Assembly: GCF_039539965.1 (NCBI RefSeq)
Contig: NZ_BAABED010000001.1
Location: forward strand, 2,480,001 to 2,544,000
Length of the DNA stretch: 64,000 nt
DNA from: Arthrobacter methylotrophus
GTDB taxonomy: Bacteria; Actinomycetota; Actinomycetes; Actinomycetales; Micrococcaceae
Direction of reading: 5' to 3'
Shown: positions 49,353 to 58,763 of the stretch, piece after piece
Position numbering within the stretch: the first letter of the stretch is position 1
Layout of the letters: the number at the start of each line of letters is the position of its first letter
Translations under genes and position numbers: made by a program
Notes under the pieces: model-generated
Told to the model about the DNA's origin: nothing
What the model saw: the letters and a program-made list of their open reading frames with translations, nothing else
The model's database searches: none

Positions 49353-50672
49353 CTATTTCAGCGCGGCCGTTGTTGCGGGCGTGAATTTGTCTTCCAGGAA
49401 ATGGTTGCGCGGAGTCATCATCCACCCACCGGCCAGCATGACCAAACCCGTGAGGGCGAAGATGATCAGGGCCGCGGTCCAGCCACCGGTCGCCGCGAAC
49501 AGGGTCCCGCCCAGCAGCGGCCCGAGTGTGCCGAAGAGGTAACCGACGCCCATGGCGAACCCAGCCAGGGCAGCGGAGCCGGCGGCGGTGCGGGTGCGGC
49601 GGTTGAACATCGTGATGGCCAGCGGGAACGCCCCGCCGCCAAGGCCCATGATGAACGCCCAAAGCATAGGGGTCCCGGGATTGAGGATCAATCCGATATA
49701 GCCCACCGGGTAGACGAGGGCGAGGACTGCCGCGAGCGGGAAAACGCGCTTTATCTTCGTGGCCAGGAGCGGGACGATGAAGGCCATCGGCAGTGTCATG
49801 AAGGTGAAGACGGAGAATGCCGCGCCGGCGGTGTTCAGGTCCATGCCGTAGCCCTTGAAGATGGTCGGCAGCCACGCGAGCATGCCGTAGGTGTTCAGCG
49901 ACGCCATCGCGTAGAACAAGGCAGTGCCGACCGCGATCCGGCTGGTGACCAGCTGGGCCAGGCCGAGCCGCGGGCCGGAAGCGCCGGGAATGGCGGCCAC
50001 TGTCCCGGGGGTGCCAGCGGTGGAACCCGCCCGGCGGATGCGGGCCAGTTGGATGAGCCAGGGCAGCGCGGCAGCCAGTGAAAGGACGGACCAGGATGCG
50101 ATGGACACCCGCCAGCCGGCGGCGTTATTCAACGGCACCGCGGTCATGGCTGGCAGTGTCGCGCCGGCCTGCATCAGCAGGGCGAACGTGGTGAGCACGG
50201 CGGCCTGGCGGTCCGGGAAGTACTTCTTGACCAGCGGTGCCCCGACGACGTTGCCGAAGCCCATACCGAACAAGGCCACCACGCTGAGCAGGAAGAACAA
50301 CGGGACGCTGTCGGTCAGGGACCTGCCGAAGGTGCCGGCGGCGGCCAACAGCATGGCTGCGGCCGCAGTCAGCTCGGGTCCGCGGCGGCGGATCAGCACC
50401 GGCGCCAGGAAACCGGCGACGCCGAAGCTCAGGGTGGGCAGCATGCCCAGCAGGCTCGCGCCGCTGACGCCGATGCCCAGCTGTTCCCGCACGACTGGTA
50501 GCAGCGGGGACAGGCCGGTGACGGCGTGCCGCAGGGTGATCCCCATTAGCACGATGCCCAGGATGAGTATGACGCGCCCGCGCCAGAGGCCCCCGTTACG
50601 GGGCGCGGCGGCGGTGCTGTCGGCGGCCGCAGTGGTTGAGGTCGACTGCGGGGCCATGGTTTCGGCGGCCAT
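49353..50672 (-). CDS. MFS transporter, CynX/NimT (cyanate/nitroimidazole) type
   Basis: A 439-residue, about 12-helix MFS carrier. ILGIVLMGITLRHAVTGLSP, LLGMLPTLSFGVAGFLAPVL and the repeated halves fit the CynX/NimT subfamily, whose members import cyanate or export drugs such as nitroimidazole. The C-terminal part has GGGAFPLAITMFNRRTRTA. Overlaps the SDR gene by one base. Substrate unknown; the pairing with an SDR and MarR suggests a small-molecule uptake or efflux role. Confidence 0.85.
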   Translation of the reverse strand: MAAETMAPQSTSTTAAADSTAAAPRNGGLWRGRVILILGIVLMGITLRHAVTGLSPLLPVVREQLGIGVSGASLLGMLPTLSFGVAGFLAPVLIRRRGPELTAAAAMLLAAAGTFGRSLTDSVPLFFLLSVVALFGMGFGNVVGAPLVKKYFPDRQAAVLTTFALLMQAGATLPAMTAVPLNNAAGWRVSIASWSVLSLAAALPWLIQLARIRRAGSTAGTPGTVAAIPGASGPRLGLAQLVTSRIAVGTALFYAMASLNTYGMLAWLPTIFKGYGMDLNTAGAAFSVFTFMTLPMAFIVPLLATKIKRVFPLAAVLALVYPVGYIGLILNPGTPMLWAFIMGLGGGAFPLAITMFNRRTRTAAGSAALAGFAMGVGYLFGTLGPLLGGTLFAATGGWTAALIIFALTGLVMLAGGWMMTPRNHFLEDKFTPATTAALK

Positions 50673-51433
50673 CAGACGGCGGCTTTGGAATCGGCGTCGA
50701 TGGGGAACATCTGCCCGGAGATGGTGCGAGCGTGCGGGCCGGCCAGGAACAGGACCAGCGCGGCGATGTCCTCGGGATTGATGAACTTTTTAACGGACTG
50801 ATTGGCCATAGCGGAGTCGATTTCCTCCTGGACCGTGCGGCCGGAGACGGAAGCGCGGCCTTCGAAGACGCTCATGATCCTGGGGCCGTCCACGGCGCCG
50901 GGATGGATCGTGTTCGAGGTGATGCCGAACGGGCCCAGTTCCATGGCCAGGGTCTTCGCGAAGCCCACCAGGCCCCACTTGGTGGTGGAGTAACCCACAC
51001 GGTTTGGGTAGCCGAAGCGGCCGGCCAGCGAGGACATCGTGACGATCGAGGCGGCGTCGGATTCCTTCAGGAGCGGGATGGCCCGCTGGGTGACGTTGAA
51101 GGTTCCCTGCAGGTTGACGCCGATGACAGCGGCGAAAGCACCGGCGTCGTAGTCTTCGACCGAGGCGGTGGGGCCGGCGATCCCTGCATTGTTGATGAGG
51201 ACGTCGAGTCCGCCGAGTTCGCTCTGGACATCCGCGAAGAGGGCGGCGACGGCGTCGGGGTTGCTCACGTCAGTGACGGAGCCGGTGATGTTGGCGTCGC
51301 TGCCGGTCACGGCGCTGACCGCCTCGGCGTTGATGTCCGCGATATGGACCCGGGCCCCACTGGCGGCGAAGGCACGGGCGATGGCCAGGCCGATTCCGTT
51401 GGCTCCTGCAGTGATGAGGACGCGTTGTGACAT
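50672..51433 (-). CDS. Short-chain dehydrogenase/reductase (SDR)
   Basis: A 253-residue classical SDR: VLITAGANGIGLAIARAFAA at the cofactor site, NNAGIAG, Ser in MSSLAGRFGY and catalytic YSTTKWG (Tyr, Lys), then HPGAVDGPRI. The C-terminus GQMFPIDADSKAAV is usual. AAGGAAAA lies before the ATG. First gene of a three-gene minus-strand set with the MFS and MarR genes. Confidence 0.9.
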   Translation of the reverse strand: MSQRVLITAGANGIGLAIARAFAASGARVHIADINAEAVSAVTGSDANITGSVTDVSNPDAVAALFADVQSELGGLDVLINNAGIAGPTASVEDYDAGAFAAVIGVNLQGTFNVTQRAIPLLKESDAASIVTMSSLAGRFGYPNRVGYSTTKWGLVGFAKTLAMELGPFGITSNTIHPGAVDGPRIMSVFEGRASVSGRTVQEEIDSAMANQSVKKFINPEDIAALVLFLAGPHARTISGQMFPIDADSKAAV

Positions 51434-51500
51434 TGCGGTTTTCCTTAGTCGATGCGCCGGGGCAGCGAACCTAGGGCTGTCAGGGCGGAATTTCTTTTAC

Positions 51501-51512
51501 ATGCAAAAGCAT
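51501..51512. promoter_or_regulatory. Small palindrome upstream of the SDR-MFS genes
   Basis: ATGCAAAAGCAT is a perfect palindrome of 4-bp arms around AAAA within AT-rich DNA, 68 bases upstream of the SDR start. MarR-type sites are often of this kind. Confidence 0.35.
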
Positions 51513-51548
51513 ATACCTATTTCGCCAGCGAACTATCTATGATTTCGA

Positions 51549-51797
51549 TCACCGTGACGGACCCTGGTAGCGAGACGCTGCGTCAGCGGCCTGGGGCTCA
51601 GGTTCGAGGAGGTCACGCCGAGCATGCGCAGCATGTCTGGGGATTGGGCCTTCCGTCGATGCGGTGAGGGCATGTTCTGCGTTGTCGGAGACCTTGCGCA
51701 AGAGTGCAGCCAAGGTGGCCTGTTCCTCGTCGCTTAGGTCCCGGAGTACTTGTCGATCGGCAGTACTTGTCGATCGGCGTCCAAGCAGTCTGGTCAC
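51549..51797 (-). pseudogene. C-terminal fragment of a MarR-type regulator with a 17-bp duplication
   Basis: The frame LRDLSDEEQATLAALLRKVS with DNAEHAL is the C-terminal dimerisation helix of a MarR protein. The HTH part is missing. AGTACTTGTCGATCGGC occurs twice in tandem at 51745-51778, a 17-bp duplication that shifts the frame upstream of the surviving helix. Confidence 0.5.
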
Positions 51798-52761
51798 GAA
51801 AGACCGGATGTCACCCGCTCATACGTTAGTGACCACGGATCCCTCCCCCGAGCGGTCTCTCTCCACCCGTCCCTGCCCAGATCCCGCTGCAGTTCTTCCA
51901 GTGCAGCCGTCATCCCCGGAGCCCGTTGCTCTTGAGGGGAGATCGGGCCGACTGACCCTGCAACGGGAAAGGTAGAGCTCCTGTAGCGGATCTTCCCGTC
52001 GACCTGGCCCACAGAACGCTGTCGGGTGCTCCCGTACTGGGATCCGAGGATTGTCAGGATCCTTGCCCACCATGAGGTATCTCCCACGTCGTCCAAAGCC
52101 ACGGTAAGGGTTGCTGCAGGTGGGGTCATCCACCAATGGTTACTCCGGGACTGCACGGTGTAAAGATTTACCGCCAGGGCGGACTCATGGTGCGGCCGAC
52201 CAACCGGAGGGTCGAAATAGTCCAGGTCACGACAATGCCTGCCCGGACAGTGGAAGACGACTCCGTCCCAGCCGAAGTTCCCCATCCCGACCCGGCAACG
52301 CCCATTTCGCGAAGAAAATGTGTCGCGAACCGGGTGGCGAGCCGGGGGCCAATCCGGCGCAGCGTGACTGCGGAGCGGTGCCGGGTCGATGGCCCGAGGA
52401 GCTCGGAGGCTATTGGCCCTTCTTCGGGGTCTTGTTCGGCACGTGAGTACGTGTTCAGGGGCGCTACCCGGTGGCGGGGATTTTCTGGGCGGCGGGGACA
52501 ATCTCGATCTGGTACGCCATCGCTTGGTTGGCCGGTGCGCTAAAAGGCTGGCAGGGGCGGTCCTGGCTCTGGACGGCACCCGGTGGGATCCTCCAAGATT
52601 CCCCGGCATCCCTGGAGGCAAAAAGGTCCCCAGTCGGGTTCCCGCTGCGGTCTGACACGGAAGCGCATCTCAAGCCCTTCCGGAACGCGGGAAACGTGGA
52701 GATGCGGTCCGGACCCAGCAAAATGCTCCCTCTTCATCTTCGCCAGTTTCCCTGACGTGCA
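51798..52761. other. Decayed region without an intact gene
   Basis: About 960 bases with frames on both strands but no complete gene. On the minus strand a piece around 51800-52000 ends like a small actinobacterial hypothetical protein (ALEELQRDLGRDGWRETARG), and AYQIEIVPAAQKIPATG near 52470 looks like a coding fragment. Neither has a ribosome site or full length. I see no RNA gene. Confidence 0.4.
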
Positions 52762-53406
52762 CTACTTGAGGCTGAGCACGTCGTCGATCGGACGGCCGTT
52801 GACGAAAACTCGGGCGCTCGTGGCCGCGGACGCAGCCATGGCGGTGTACTCCAACTGTGCCTTCGCGCGCGGGATATCGCACACGCCCGACAGCATGAAC
52901 TGCCCGGAGAGGTAGATCGTGATTGTGCTGCCGTCTAACTCCCCGCCGAGGTAGGTGAGGTTCGATTGGTATAGGACGTTCACGAGCCCGGACATGCCGA
53001 CGGCGCGGCTCTTATTCGCAAGCAAGGTCCTGATGCTGGGGCCGACCTGGTCCGTGAAGCTGACCGGGGCCGTGGTCGTGGCGACGAGACTGTCGCCGCA
53101 GCCGATCATCGGCCCGGAAGTGCCGTTGTCGCCGATCGCGACGTAGTAGACCGTCAGCGGCGCGACCTGCTCCGGGAGCCCTGTGGGGGTAGTCGCTGCC
53201 GGACTCGTGGGGGTCGGTTCAATCGACGGGCTGCTCGGCGCGGACGGGCTCGCCGTCGCACTTAGGGTGGCGACGGGGGTTGCTGTAGCACTCGGTGTGG
53301 AAGAGCTACTCGTGGGCGCCGGGGCGGAAGGGCCGAAACAGGCTGAGAGCGCAAAGAGGGCACAGGCCCCCAGAACGCTGAACGCCGCAAGCCTGCGTCT
53401 GGCCAT
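52762..53406 (-). CDS. GerMN-domain-like secreted lipoprotein
   Basis: A 214-residue exported lipoprotein: signal with MARRRLAAF and lipobox ALSAC (Cys22), then a 50-residue Ser/Thr/Pro linker, then a globular domain (LTVYYVAIGDNG, VGPSIRTLLANK, STITIYLSGQFMLSGVCD, VFVNGRPIDDVLSLK). This resembles GerMN/Gmad1-type domains seen in spore and actinobacterial surface proteins. Located outside the cell, membrane-anchored. Isolated gene. Confidence 0.75.
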   Translation of the reverse strand: MARRRLAAFSVLGACALFALSACFGPSAPAPTSSSSTPSATATPVATLSATASPSAPSSPSIEPTPTSPAATTPTGLPEQVAPLTVYYVAIGDNGTSGPMIGCGDSLVATTTAPVSFTDQVGPSIRTLLANKSRAVGMSGLVNVLYQSNLTYLGGELDGSTITIYLSGQFMLSGVCDIPRAKAQLEYTAMAASAATSARVFVNGRPIDDVLSLK

Positions 53407-53523
53407 GATGCCCCCTTTGGTGTAGGCCCCCGATTTTCAGGACTCCACAGCCAACCTACGCCGGAGCCCTCCTCCGGAACAGGGACTAAAGTCCGACGTC
53501 GACGCCGACGCCGACTATTGCTG

Positions 53524-54590
53524 TGGGCTCGACCCGCTTGGATGTTGCGGGGCCTCGTCCTTTGAGTCTCAGGACGTTTACCAATGGCGGACCAGCATTT
53601 TCACCGCTGTGGCTGCGGGAGCTGGCTGATGCGTGGTTGTCTGTCTCCACGGACAAGGTCGCGAATGCCGGGTTCAAGATCGCTTCCCTCGTGGCCGGAA
53701 TGCTGGCCGGGGCGGACTCGATTGTTGACATGGCCCGGTTGCGCCACGGCGGAACCGGCAAACTGTTCGCCAACGCGTATGCGCCCTCGACCCTGGGTTC
53801 GTTCCTTACGGGCATTCACGTTCCGGGCATGTCCGCCAGCGCGGTGCTGTGGCGTCCCGCCTGCTGGCCGGCTTTGCCAAACATGCGCCGCTGTTGGCGG
53901 TGCAATCAACGGGCCAGTTCGTTTTCCTGGACGTTGATGACACGATCGTCGAGCTCCACGGACATCAGAAACAGGGATCCGGCTACGGATACTCCTGGAT
54001 CCGGGGGACGAACGCCCTGCTGGCCACGGCGTCCACCGCGGACTGCCCGCCGGTGGTTCTCTGGCCCAGCAGCTGCCCAAGGGTGCGGCGAACACGGCCC
54101 GCGGTGCCAACCGGCTGATCACTGACGCGTGCTCCACGCTTAAACGCACCGGCAACACCGCTCGTGTGCTCGTCCGTGCCGAAGTCGCCGAGGTTCCCTT
54201 CACAGCGTTCAGCTCCCGGGAGAAAGCCGAACAGATGCCCGGCCGGCTCGTGGTGCGCAGGATCCCGGACCTGAACCCGGGAACCGGTGAAGGGCAGTTG
54301 ACTCTGTTCGATACCTGGCGCCACCACGCGTTCTTCACCACCGTCCCCGCCTGGGCTCTGGACACGGTCACGGCCGATAAAACCCAGCGGGCCATGCCCT
54401 CATCGAGCAGGTCCACGCCGACCTGAAGGGCAGTTCCCTGGCTCACCTGCCTTCCGGGAAATTCACCGCCAATAGCACATGGCTGGTGCTCGCAAGCATC
54501 GCGTTCAACCTCACCCGCACCGCAGGGATCCTCTGCAAGGGTCCTTCGCGAAAGCCAGGACCGGCACGATCCGGCGACCCACCGTCGATC
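53524..54590 (+). mobile_element. Degraded IS1380-family transposase
   Basis: In several frames one reads IS1380 transposase pieces: KIASLVAGMLAGADSIVDMA, LRHGGTGKLFANAYAPSTLG, FVFLDVDDTIVELHGH with GYGYSWIRGTNALLATAST, EVAEVPFTAFSSREKAEQMP, LVVRRIPDLNPGTGEG, DLKGSSLAHLPSGKFTANST and WLVLASIAFNLTRTAG. There are at least three frameshifts and an internal loss before EVAEVPF. Inverted repeats of the element were not identified. Inactive. Confidence 0.82.
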
Positions 54591-54778
54591 GATGGATCAT
54601 GGCTTGGCAGCCACCATTCGCAATTCGTGGATCTCATTTTTCGAAGCACGGAATGCCCGAAGTCGTCTGCATAACTACGGCTGGTGCTGCGGCCGGACGG
54701 CAGAGCCTTGTCAAACGGACGTGCCCTGAGAATGGTCGGGGACCACCCAGGAGTTCCTTGCCTTCTGGGATTGTTCAG

Positions 54779-56032
54779 TTAGAGACCGAGTGGCAGCATA
54801 GTGGAGTCCGAGTGGCGGGTGTGGTAGGCGATACCGCGCGGCGACAGGACTTGTTCTATGCCGGATATCATTCCCCCTATGAGGCCAGCCTCGTTTCCGA
54901 GTGTGCTGTGCATCAGAGATAGATTGCGTGTGGCCAGCGGCTGGGCCTGTTGGTAAACGACGCTTCTAATCTGGGCAAGAATGTCTTCCGTGCACTGCGT
55001 GATCGCACCCGCCAGAACGATGCGGGCTGGGTTACAGAAATTGACTAGGTCTGCAACTGCCTGGCCCACTATTGTGGCGCTTTCACGCACCACGCTCACG
55101 GTAGTGGGATCACCTCGCACGAGCAGATCAAAGAGTTCGCCTTCACTTACCGGCTTTTTGCGAAGTCCTGAAACCCGTTCCGCCATGGCGCCAAGGGATG
55201 CAACCGCTTCCAGGCAGCCATGATTTCCGCAGCGACAAAGGGTGTCGAACATTACGTCCACCTTAGTGTGCCCAATGTCGGCGGCTGCCCCGTCGGCTCC
55301 ATGGAGCAGAAGCCCGCTCTCGCTGACGAACCCGCCGCCTACTCCGGTGCCGATGCTGATCATTAGTAGGGGAAGGAACTCTCCGCGGTAGGAGCGAGCT
55401 TCTCCTAAAGCCATTAGGTTCACGTCATTATCGACGATGACGTCGCAGCCGAAGCGCTGAGCAAAGTAACGGCAAACCCCAACCCCGTCCCACCCCGGCA
55501 TGAGCGGGGGGCGGACGGCGATGCCGAGTTTGGCGTCGACAGGTCCTGGGAGACCAACGGAAATGACAAGGGCATCTTTTTCGCTCAGCGCGTTGTTGGT
55601 TAGCATCGATTCGAAGGACCTGGCGATAGCATCCAGAACCTGGTCCGGGCCGTCGTCGACGGACGCGAAGATCTCATCTCTCGCGACAATCTGCTTGTCA
55701 AGCGTCGTAACCGCCAGCCTCGTCGTCCGGCTGGACACGTCTGCCACCAGGATGACGCCTTTGCCTGCACTTATCCTGAACGCCTGCGCCGGGCGCCCCC
55801 GGTTGCTTTGGGGCCCAAGTCCCGCGTCTTCGATTAGGTCATGGTCGAGCAGGACATTGAGGTGGTTTTCGATAGTGGAGCGGGCCAGACCTGTTGCTTT
55901 CACCAGATCCGTGCGGGTGGTGTCGGTACCGTCCGCGATGAGCCGCGCTACCACGCTTCTGGCCACTACTGCATCAGGAGCCAGATTTTGCTCCTGATGC
56001 AGCAGCCCGACTTCCGTCCACAACGAACCCAT
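54779..56032 (-). CDS. ROK family transcriptional regulator
   Basis: A 417-residue NagC/XylR-type regulator. An N-terminal HTH (TTRTDLVKATGLARSTIENH, LNVLLDHDLIED) is followed by a ROK sugar-kinase-like domain (VILVADVSSRTTRLAV, ISIGTGVGGGFVSESGLLLH) with the zinc motif CRCGNHGCLEA. Such proteins repress sugar transport operons and respond to the sugar or its phosphate. AGGAG precedes the ATG. Divergent from the ABC transporter operon with an AT-rich inverted repeat between. Confidence 0.92.
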   Translation of the reverse strand: MGSLWTEVGLLHQEQNLAPDAVVARSVVARLIADGTDTTRTDLVKATGLARSTIENHLNVLLDHDLIEDAGLGPQSNRGRPAQAFRISAGKGVILVADVSSRTTRLAVTTLDKQIVARDEIFASVDDGPDQVLDAIARSFESMLTNNALSEKDALVISVGLPGPVDAKLGIAVRPPLMPGWDGVGVCRYFAQRFGCDVIVDNDVNLMALGEARSYRGEFLPLLMISIGTGVGGGFVSESGLLLHGADGAAADIGHTKVDVMFDTLCRCGNHGCLEAVASLGAMAERVSGLRKKPVSEGELFDLLVRGDPTTVSVVRESATIVGQAVADLVNFCNPARIVLAGAITQCTEDILAQIRSVVYQQAQPLATRNLSLMHSTLGNEAGLIGGMISGIEQVLSPRGIAYHTRHSDSTMLPLGL

Positions 56033-56061
56033 GTGACGCTCCTAGCGCATTCGAAGGCCTT

Positions 56062-56085
56062 ATTTATGTCGAAAAAATAATAAAT
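56062..56085. promoter_or_regulatory. AT-rich inverted repeat between ROK gene and ABC operon
   Basis: ATTTAT (56062-56067) and ATAAAT (56080-56085) are a perfect 6-bp inverted repeat with a 12-bp centre. It lies 30 bases upstream of the ROK start and 80 bases before the transporter, in DNA far more AT-rich than its surroundings. Likely ROK operator. Confidence 0.5.
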
Positions 56086-56164
56086 CAGGCACATTTTGCT
56101 TGATTGTTGGCTCTTTTAGAGTAACTGTATTGGCTAATTCAGCGGTAGACACAGAGGTCTACAG

Positions 56165-57667
56165 ATGCCAACTATGCATGGAGGCATGATGGTAGCCCGT
56201 CTCGAGGTGAAAAACCTTTCAAAGCACTTCCTGGGTGTTCAAGCGCTGCAGGACGTCAGCTTTGACCTGCACGCGGGGCAGGTCCTGGCGTTGATCGGCG
56301 AAAACGGAGCCGGAAAATCGACGCTGATCCGGATACTGTCTGGAGCGCATCAGCCGGACAGCGGTGAGGTCACGATTAATGGCAACCCGGTTCAGATTCA
56401 CAGCCCCAAGGACTCCGAAGCCCACGGGATCGCCACGGTCTATCAGGAGTTGAATCTTTTCCCAGACCTCAGCGTCGCGGAAAACCTGGTATTCGGCGCC
56501 TACCCTGGCAAGGGTGTGATTGATTGGAAGGCCGCCAAGCGCGAGGCGCGCGATTTTCTAGGAAGCCTTGGTCTCAACGTCGATGTCAACCGCAAGGTCC
56601 GTGAGTTGAGCGTGGCCGAAAAGCAGATGCTCGAGATCGCGAAGTCGTTGCACCGCAACGCGCAGGTTCTGATCCTCGACGAGCCGACAGCAGTTCTAGG
56701 CGGTGAGGATGTTGATCACCTGCTGGAGCTCGTGCACGGTCTGAAAGAACGTGGCATTAGCATCATCTTCGTTTCCCACCGGCTCGAGGAGGTCTTCGGT
56801 CTCGCAGATCGATACATCGTTCTGAAGGATGGAAAGCTGACGGGCGCTGGCAGGATCTCCGAGACGAGCCACGATGATCTTGTTTCCAAGATGGTGGGAA
56901 GGGAATTCACTAGAGGTGAACGTGAAGTCAACGCCACCCTCGGAGAAACGGTTCTTGAAGTCAGACACCTCACGCGCGAGGGCGTGCTCAACGATATTTC
57001 ATTCGATGTCCGGGCCGGCGAGGTGGTCGGAGTGGCCGGCTTGCGAGGCGCAGGTCGCACCGAACTTGCGCGAGCAATCTACGGAGCAGACACGTACACC
57101 AGCGGTGAGGTTCTGTTAAAGGGGAAGAGCCTGAAAGCCGGGAATCCGCTCAAAGCCATCGACGCCGGCCTCGGGCTGGTTCCGGAGGAGCGGAAGACCC
57201 AAGGATTATTCACGTCGCTTTCGACGGCCATGAATATCCCCCTGGTCAGCATGTTGAAGGACCGGAGGACGAGTGTATCGCCGGGACGCGACCGCAGGCT
57301 GGCCGCCCGGTATGCGCAGACGCTGCGCATCAAGCTTTCCGACGTTTCTGCCCCGGTGGCTACCCTCTCGGGTGGCAACCAGCAGAAAGTGGTCCTGGCC
57401 AAATGGCTGGAAGCGGGAGTCGATGTCCTGATCCTTGATGAACCCACGCGTGGGATTGACATCGGCGCCAAACAGGAAATCTACGAATTGATCCACGAAC
57501 TATGCCGACGGGGCCTGGCCATCATCGTGATCTCCTCGGAACTTCCCGAGGTCCTGGCTCTCAGCCACCGAATCCTCGTGATGTACCACGGGGAGGTCGC
57601 AGCCGAACTCGAAGGCGCCGTCGCCACTGAAGAAGAAATCATGTTCCACGCCGTTGGAGGTAAGTGA
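56165..57667 (+). CDS. Sugar ABC transporter ATP-binding protein (RbsA-like)
   Basis: A 500-residue protein with two ABC domains, as in ribose/xylose-type importers. First domain: Walker A GENGAGKST, Walker B LILDEPTAVLGG, with a degenerate signature LSVAEKQML. Second domain: degenerate P-loop GLRGAGRTELA, intact signature LSGGNQQK and Walker B LILDEPTRGIDIG. This is the standard asymmetric pattern. AGAGG precedes ATG 56165; further ATGs at 56174, 56186 and 56189, the last with GGAGG, leave the start open. Energises sugar/polyol uptake. Confidence 0.93.
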   Translation: MPTMHGGMMVARLEVKNLSKHFLGVQALQDVSFDLHAGQVLALIGENGAGKSTLIRILSGAHQPDSGEVTINGNPVQIHSPKDSEAHGIATVYQELNLFPDLSVAENLVFGAYPGKGVIDWKAAKREARDFLGSLGLNVDVNRKVRELSVAEKQMLEIAKSLHRNAQVLILDEPTAVLGGEDVDHLLELVHGLKERGISIIFVSHRLEEVFGLADRYIVLKDGKLTGAGRISETSHDDLVSKMVGREFTRGEREVNATLGETVLEVRHLTREGVLNDISFDVRAGEVVGVAGLRGAGRTELARAIYGADTYTSGEVLLKGKSLKAGNPLKAIDAGLGLVPEERKTQGLFTSLSTAMNIPLVSMLKDRRTSVSPGRDRRLAARYAQTLRIKLSDVSAPVATLSGGNQQKVVLAKWLEAGVDVLILDEPTRGIDIGAKQEIYELIHELCRRGLAIIVISSELPEVLALSHRILVMYHGEVAAELEGAVATEEEIMFHAVGGK

Positions 57668-57668
57668 A

Positions 57669-58715
57669 GTGTCCACTCAGACAACCGGGCAGTCGTCGAA
57701 CAGCTTGTCCCTGAAGCTACGCAATAACTGGCTACCGATTCTTTCCCTGGTGATTGTGGTCATCGTCGTCGCGGTGGCCGTCCCTTCGTTCTTCCAGCCC
57801 AGCAACCTCCTAAATGTCGGGCGGCAGTCAGCGATCGTCGGAGTCATTGCCATCGGTATGACCTTCGTGGTCCTCACCGGAGGCATCGATCTTTCCGTAG
57901 GGTCCATCCTTGCTCTTTCCGGAGTCACCACCGCTCTCCTCATTAACAACGGTCTGGTCGTTCCCCTGGCAGTTGTGGCCGGTTTGCTCGTGGGCGTGGC
58001 CGCTGGAGTGGTCAACGGAATCGGCGTTGCCGTCCTAAAGGTCCAACCGTTCATCATGACGCTGGCCACGATGGTGGCAATCCAAGGTGTTTCCCTCCGT
58101 CTTACCGATGGCGGCCCCAAACAGTTCGAGAATCTGAACGCGTTCTTCGACTTCATCGGAAGCGGAAGCGTCTTGGGTATACCGGGGCCATTCCTCGTCT
58201 TCCTCCTGGTCGCCGTAATGGGAATCCTTGCCCTGCGATACCTCGCGTTTGGCCGGTTCATCTACGCAATTGGCGGCAGCATGGAAGCGGCCAGACTCTC
58301 CGGTGTTCAAACCACCAGAACCGTGATCATTGCCTACTCCATCAGCGGGCTGTGTGCCGCGCTGGCCGGTGTAATGACGGCAGCACGGCTTGGAGTCGGT
58401 GATCCAACTGCAGGTAGCCTTTCCAATCTCGACGCCATCACCGCTGTTGTCATCGGAGGCACGAGCCTGATGGGAGGCATTGGCGGGGCCGTCGGAACGG
58501 TCTTTGGCGCCATCCTTCTGGCCATCCTCTCCAACATCATGAACCTGCTGGGAATTTCGCCGTTCGACCAACAAATAGTCAAAGGCGCAGTCATTGTGAT
58601 CGCTGTTCTGATCGCCGCACGCGCAGGAGTCCGCCGCTTCCGCGAACGCCGAACGGATGCCCCGAAAGCCGCAACGACCCGCGCCCCAGCAGTGTCAGCA
58701 CCTGTTTCCAAGTAA
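57669..58715 (+). CDS. Sugar ABC transporter permease (RbsC-like)
   Basis: A 348-residue inner-membrane permease with about eight to ten helices. GMTFVVLTGGIDLSVGSILA and the GSMEAARLSGVQTTR cytoplasmic coupling loop are typical of the RbsC/XylH family. I chose GTG 57669, which has GGAGG eight bases upstream and directly follows the RbsA stop; a TTG start 15 bases earlier would overlap. Forms the membrane channel with the ATPase. Confidence 0.92.
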   Translation: MSTQTTGQSSNSLSLKLRNNWLPILSLVIVVIVVAVAVPSFFQPSNLLNVGRQSAIVGVIAIGMTFVVLTGGIDLSVGSILALSGVTTALLINNGLVVPLAVVAGLLVGVAAGVVNGIGVAVLKVQPFIMTLATMVAIQGVSLRLTDGGPKQFENLNAFFDFIGSGSVLGIPGPFLVFLLVAVMGILALRYLAFGRFIYAIGGSMEAARLSGVQTTRTVIIAYSISGLCAALAGVMTAARLGVGDPTAGSLSNLDAITAVVIGGTSLMGGIGGAVGTVFGAILLAILSNIMNLLGISPFDQQIVKGAVIVIAVLIAARAGVRRFRERRTDAPKAATTRAPAVSAPVSK

Positions 58716-58763
58716 TTCCCGCCGATTCTACCTCACCACCCGCACCAAAAAGTGAAGGATGCA

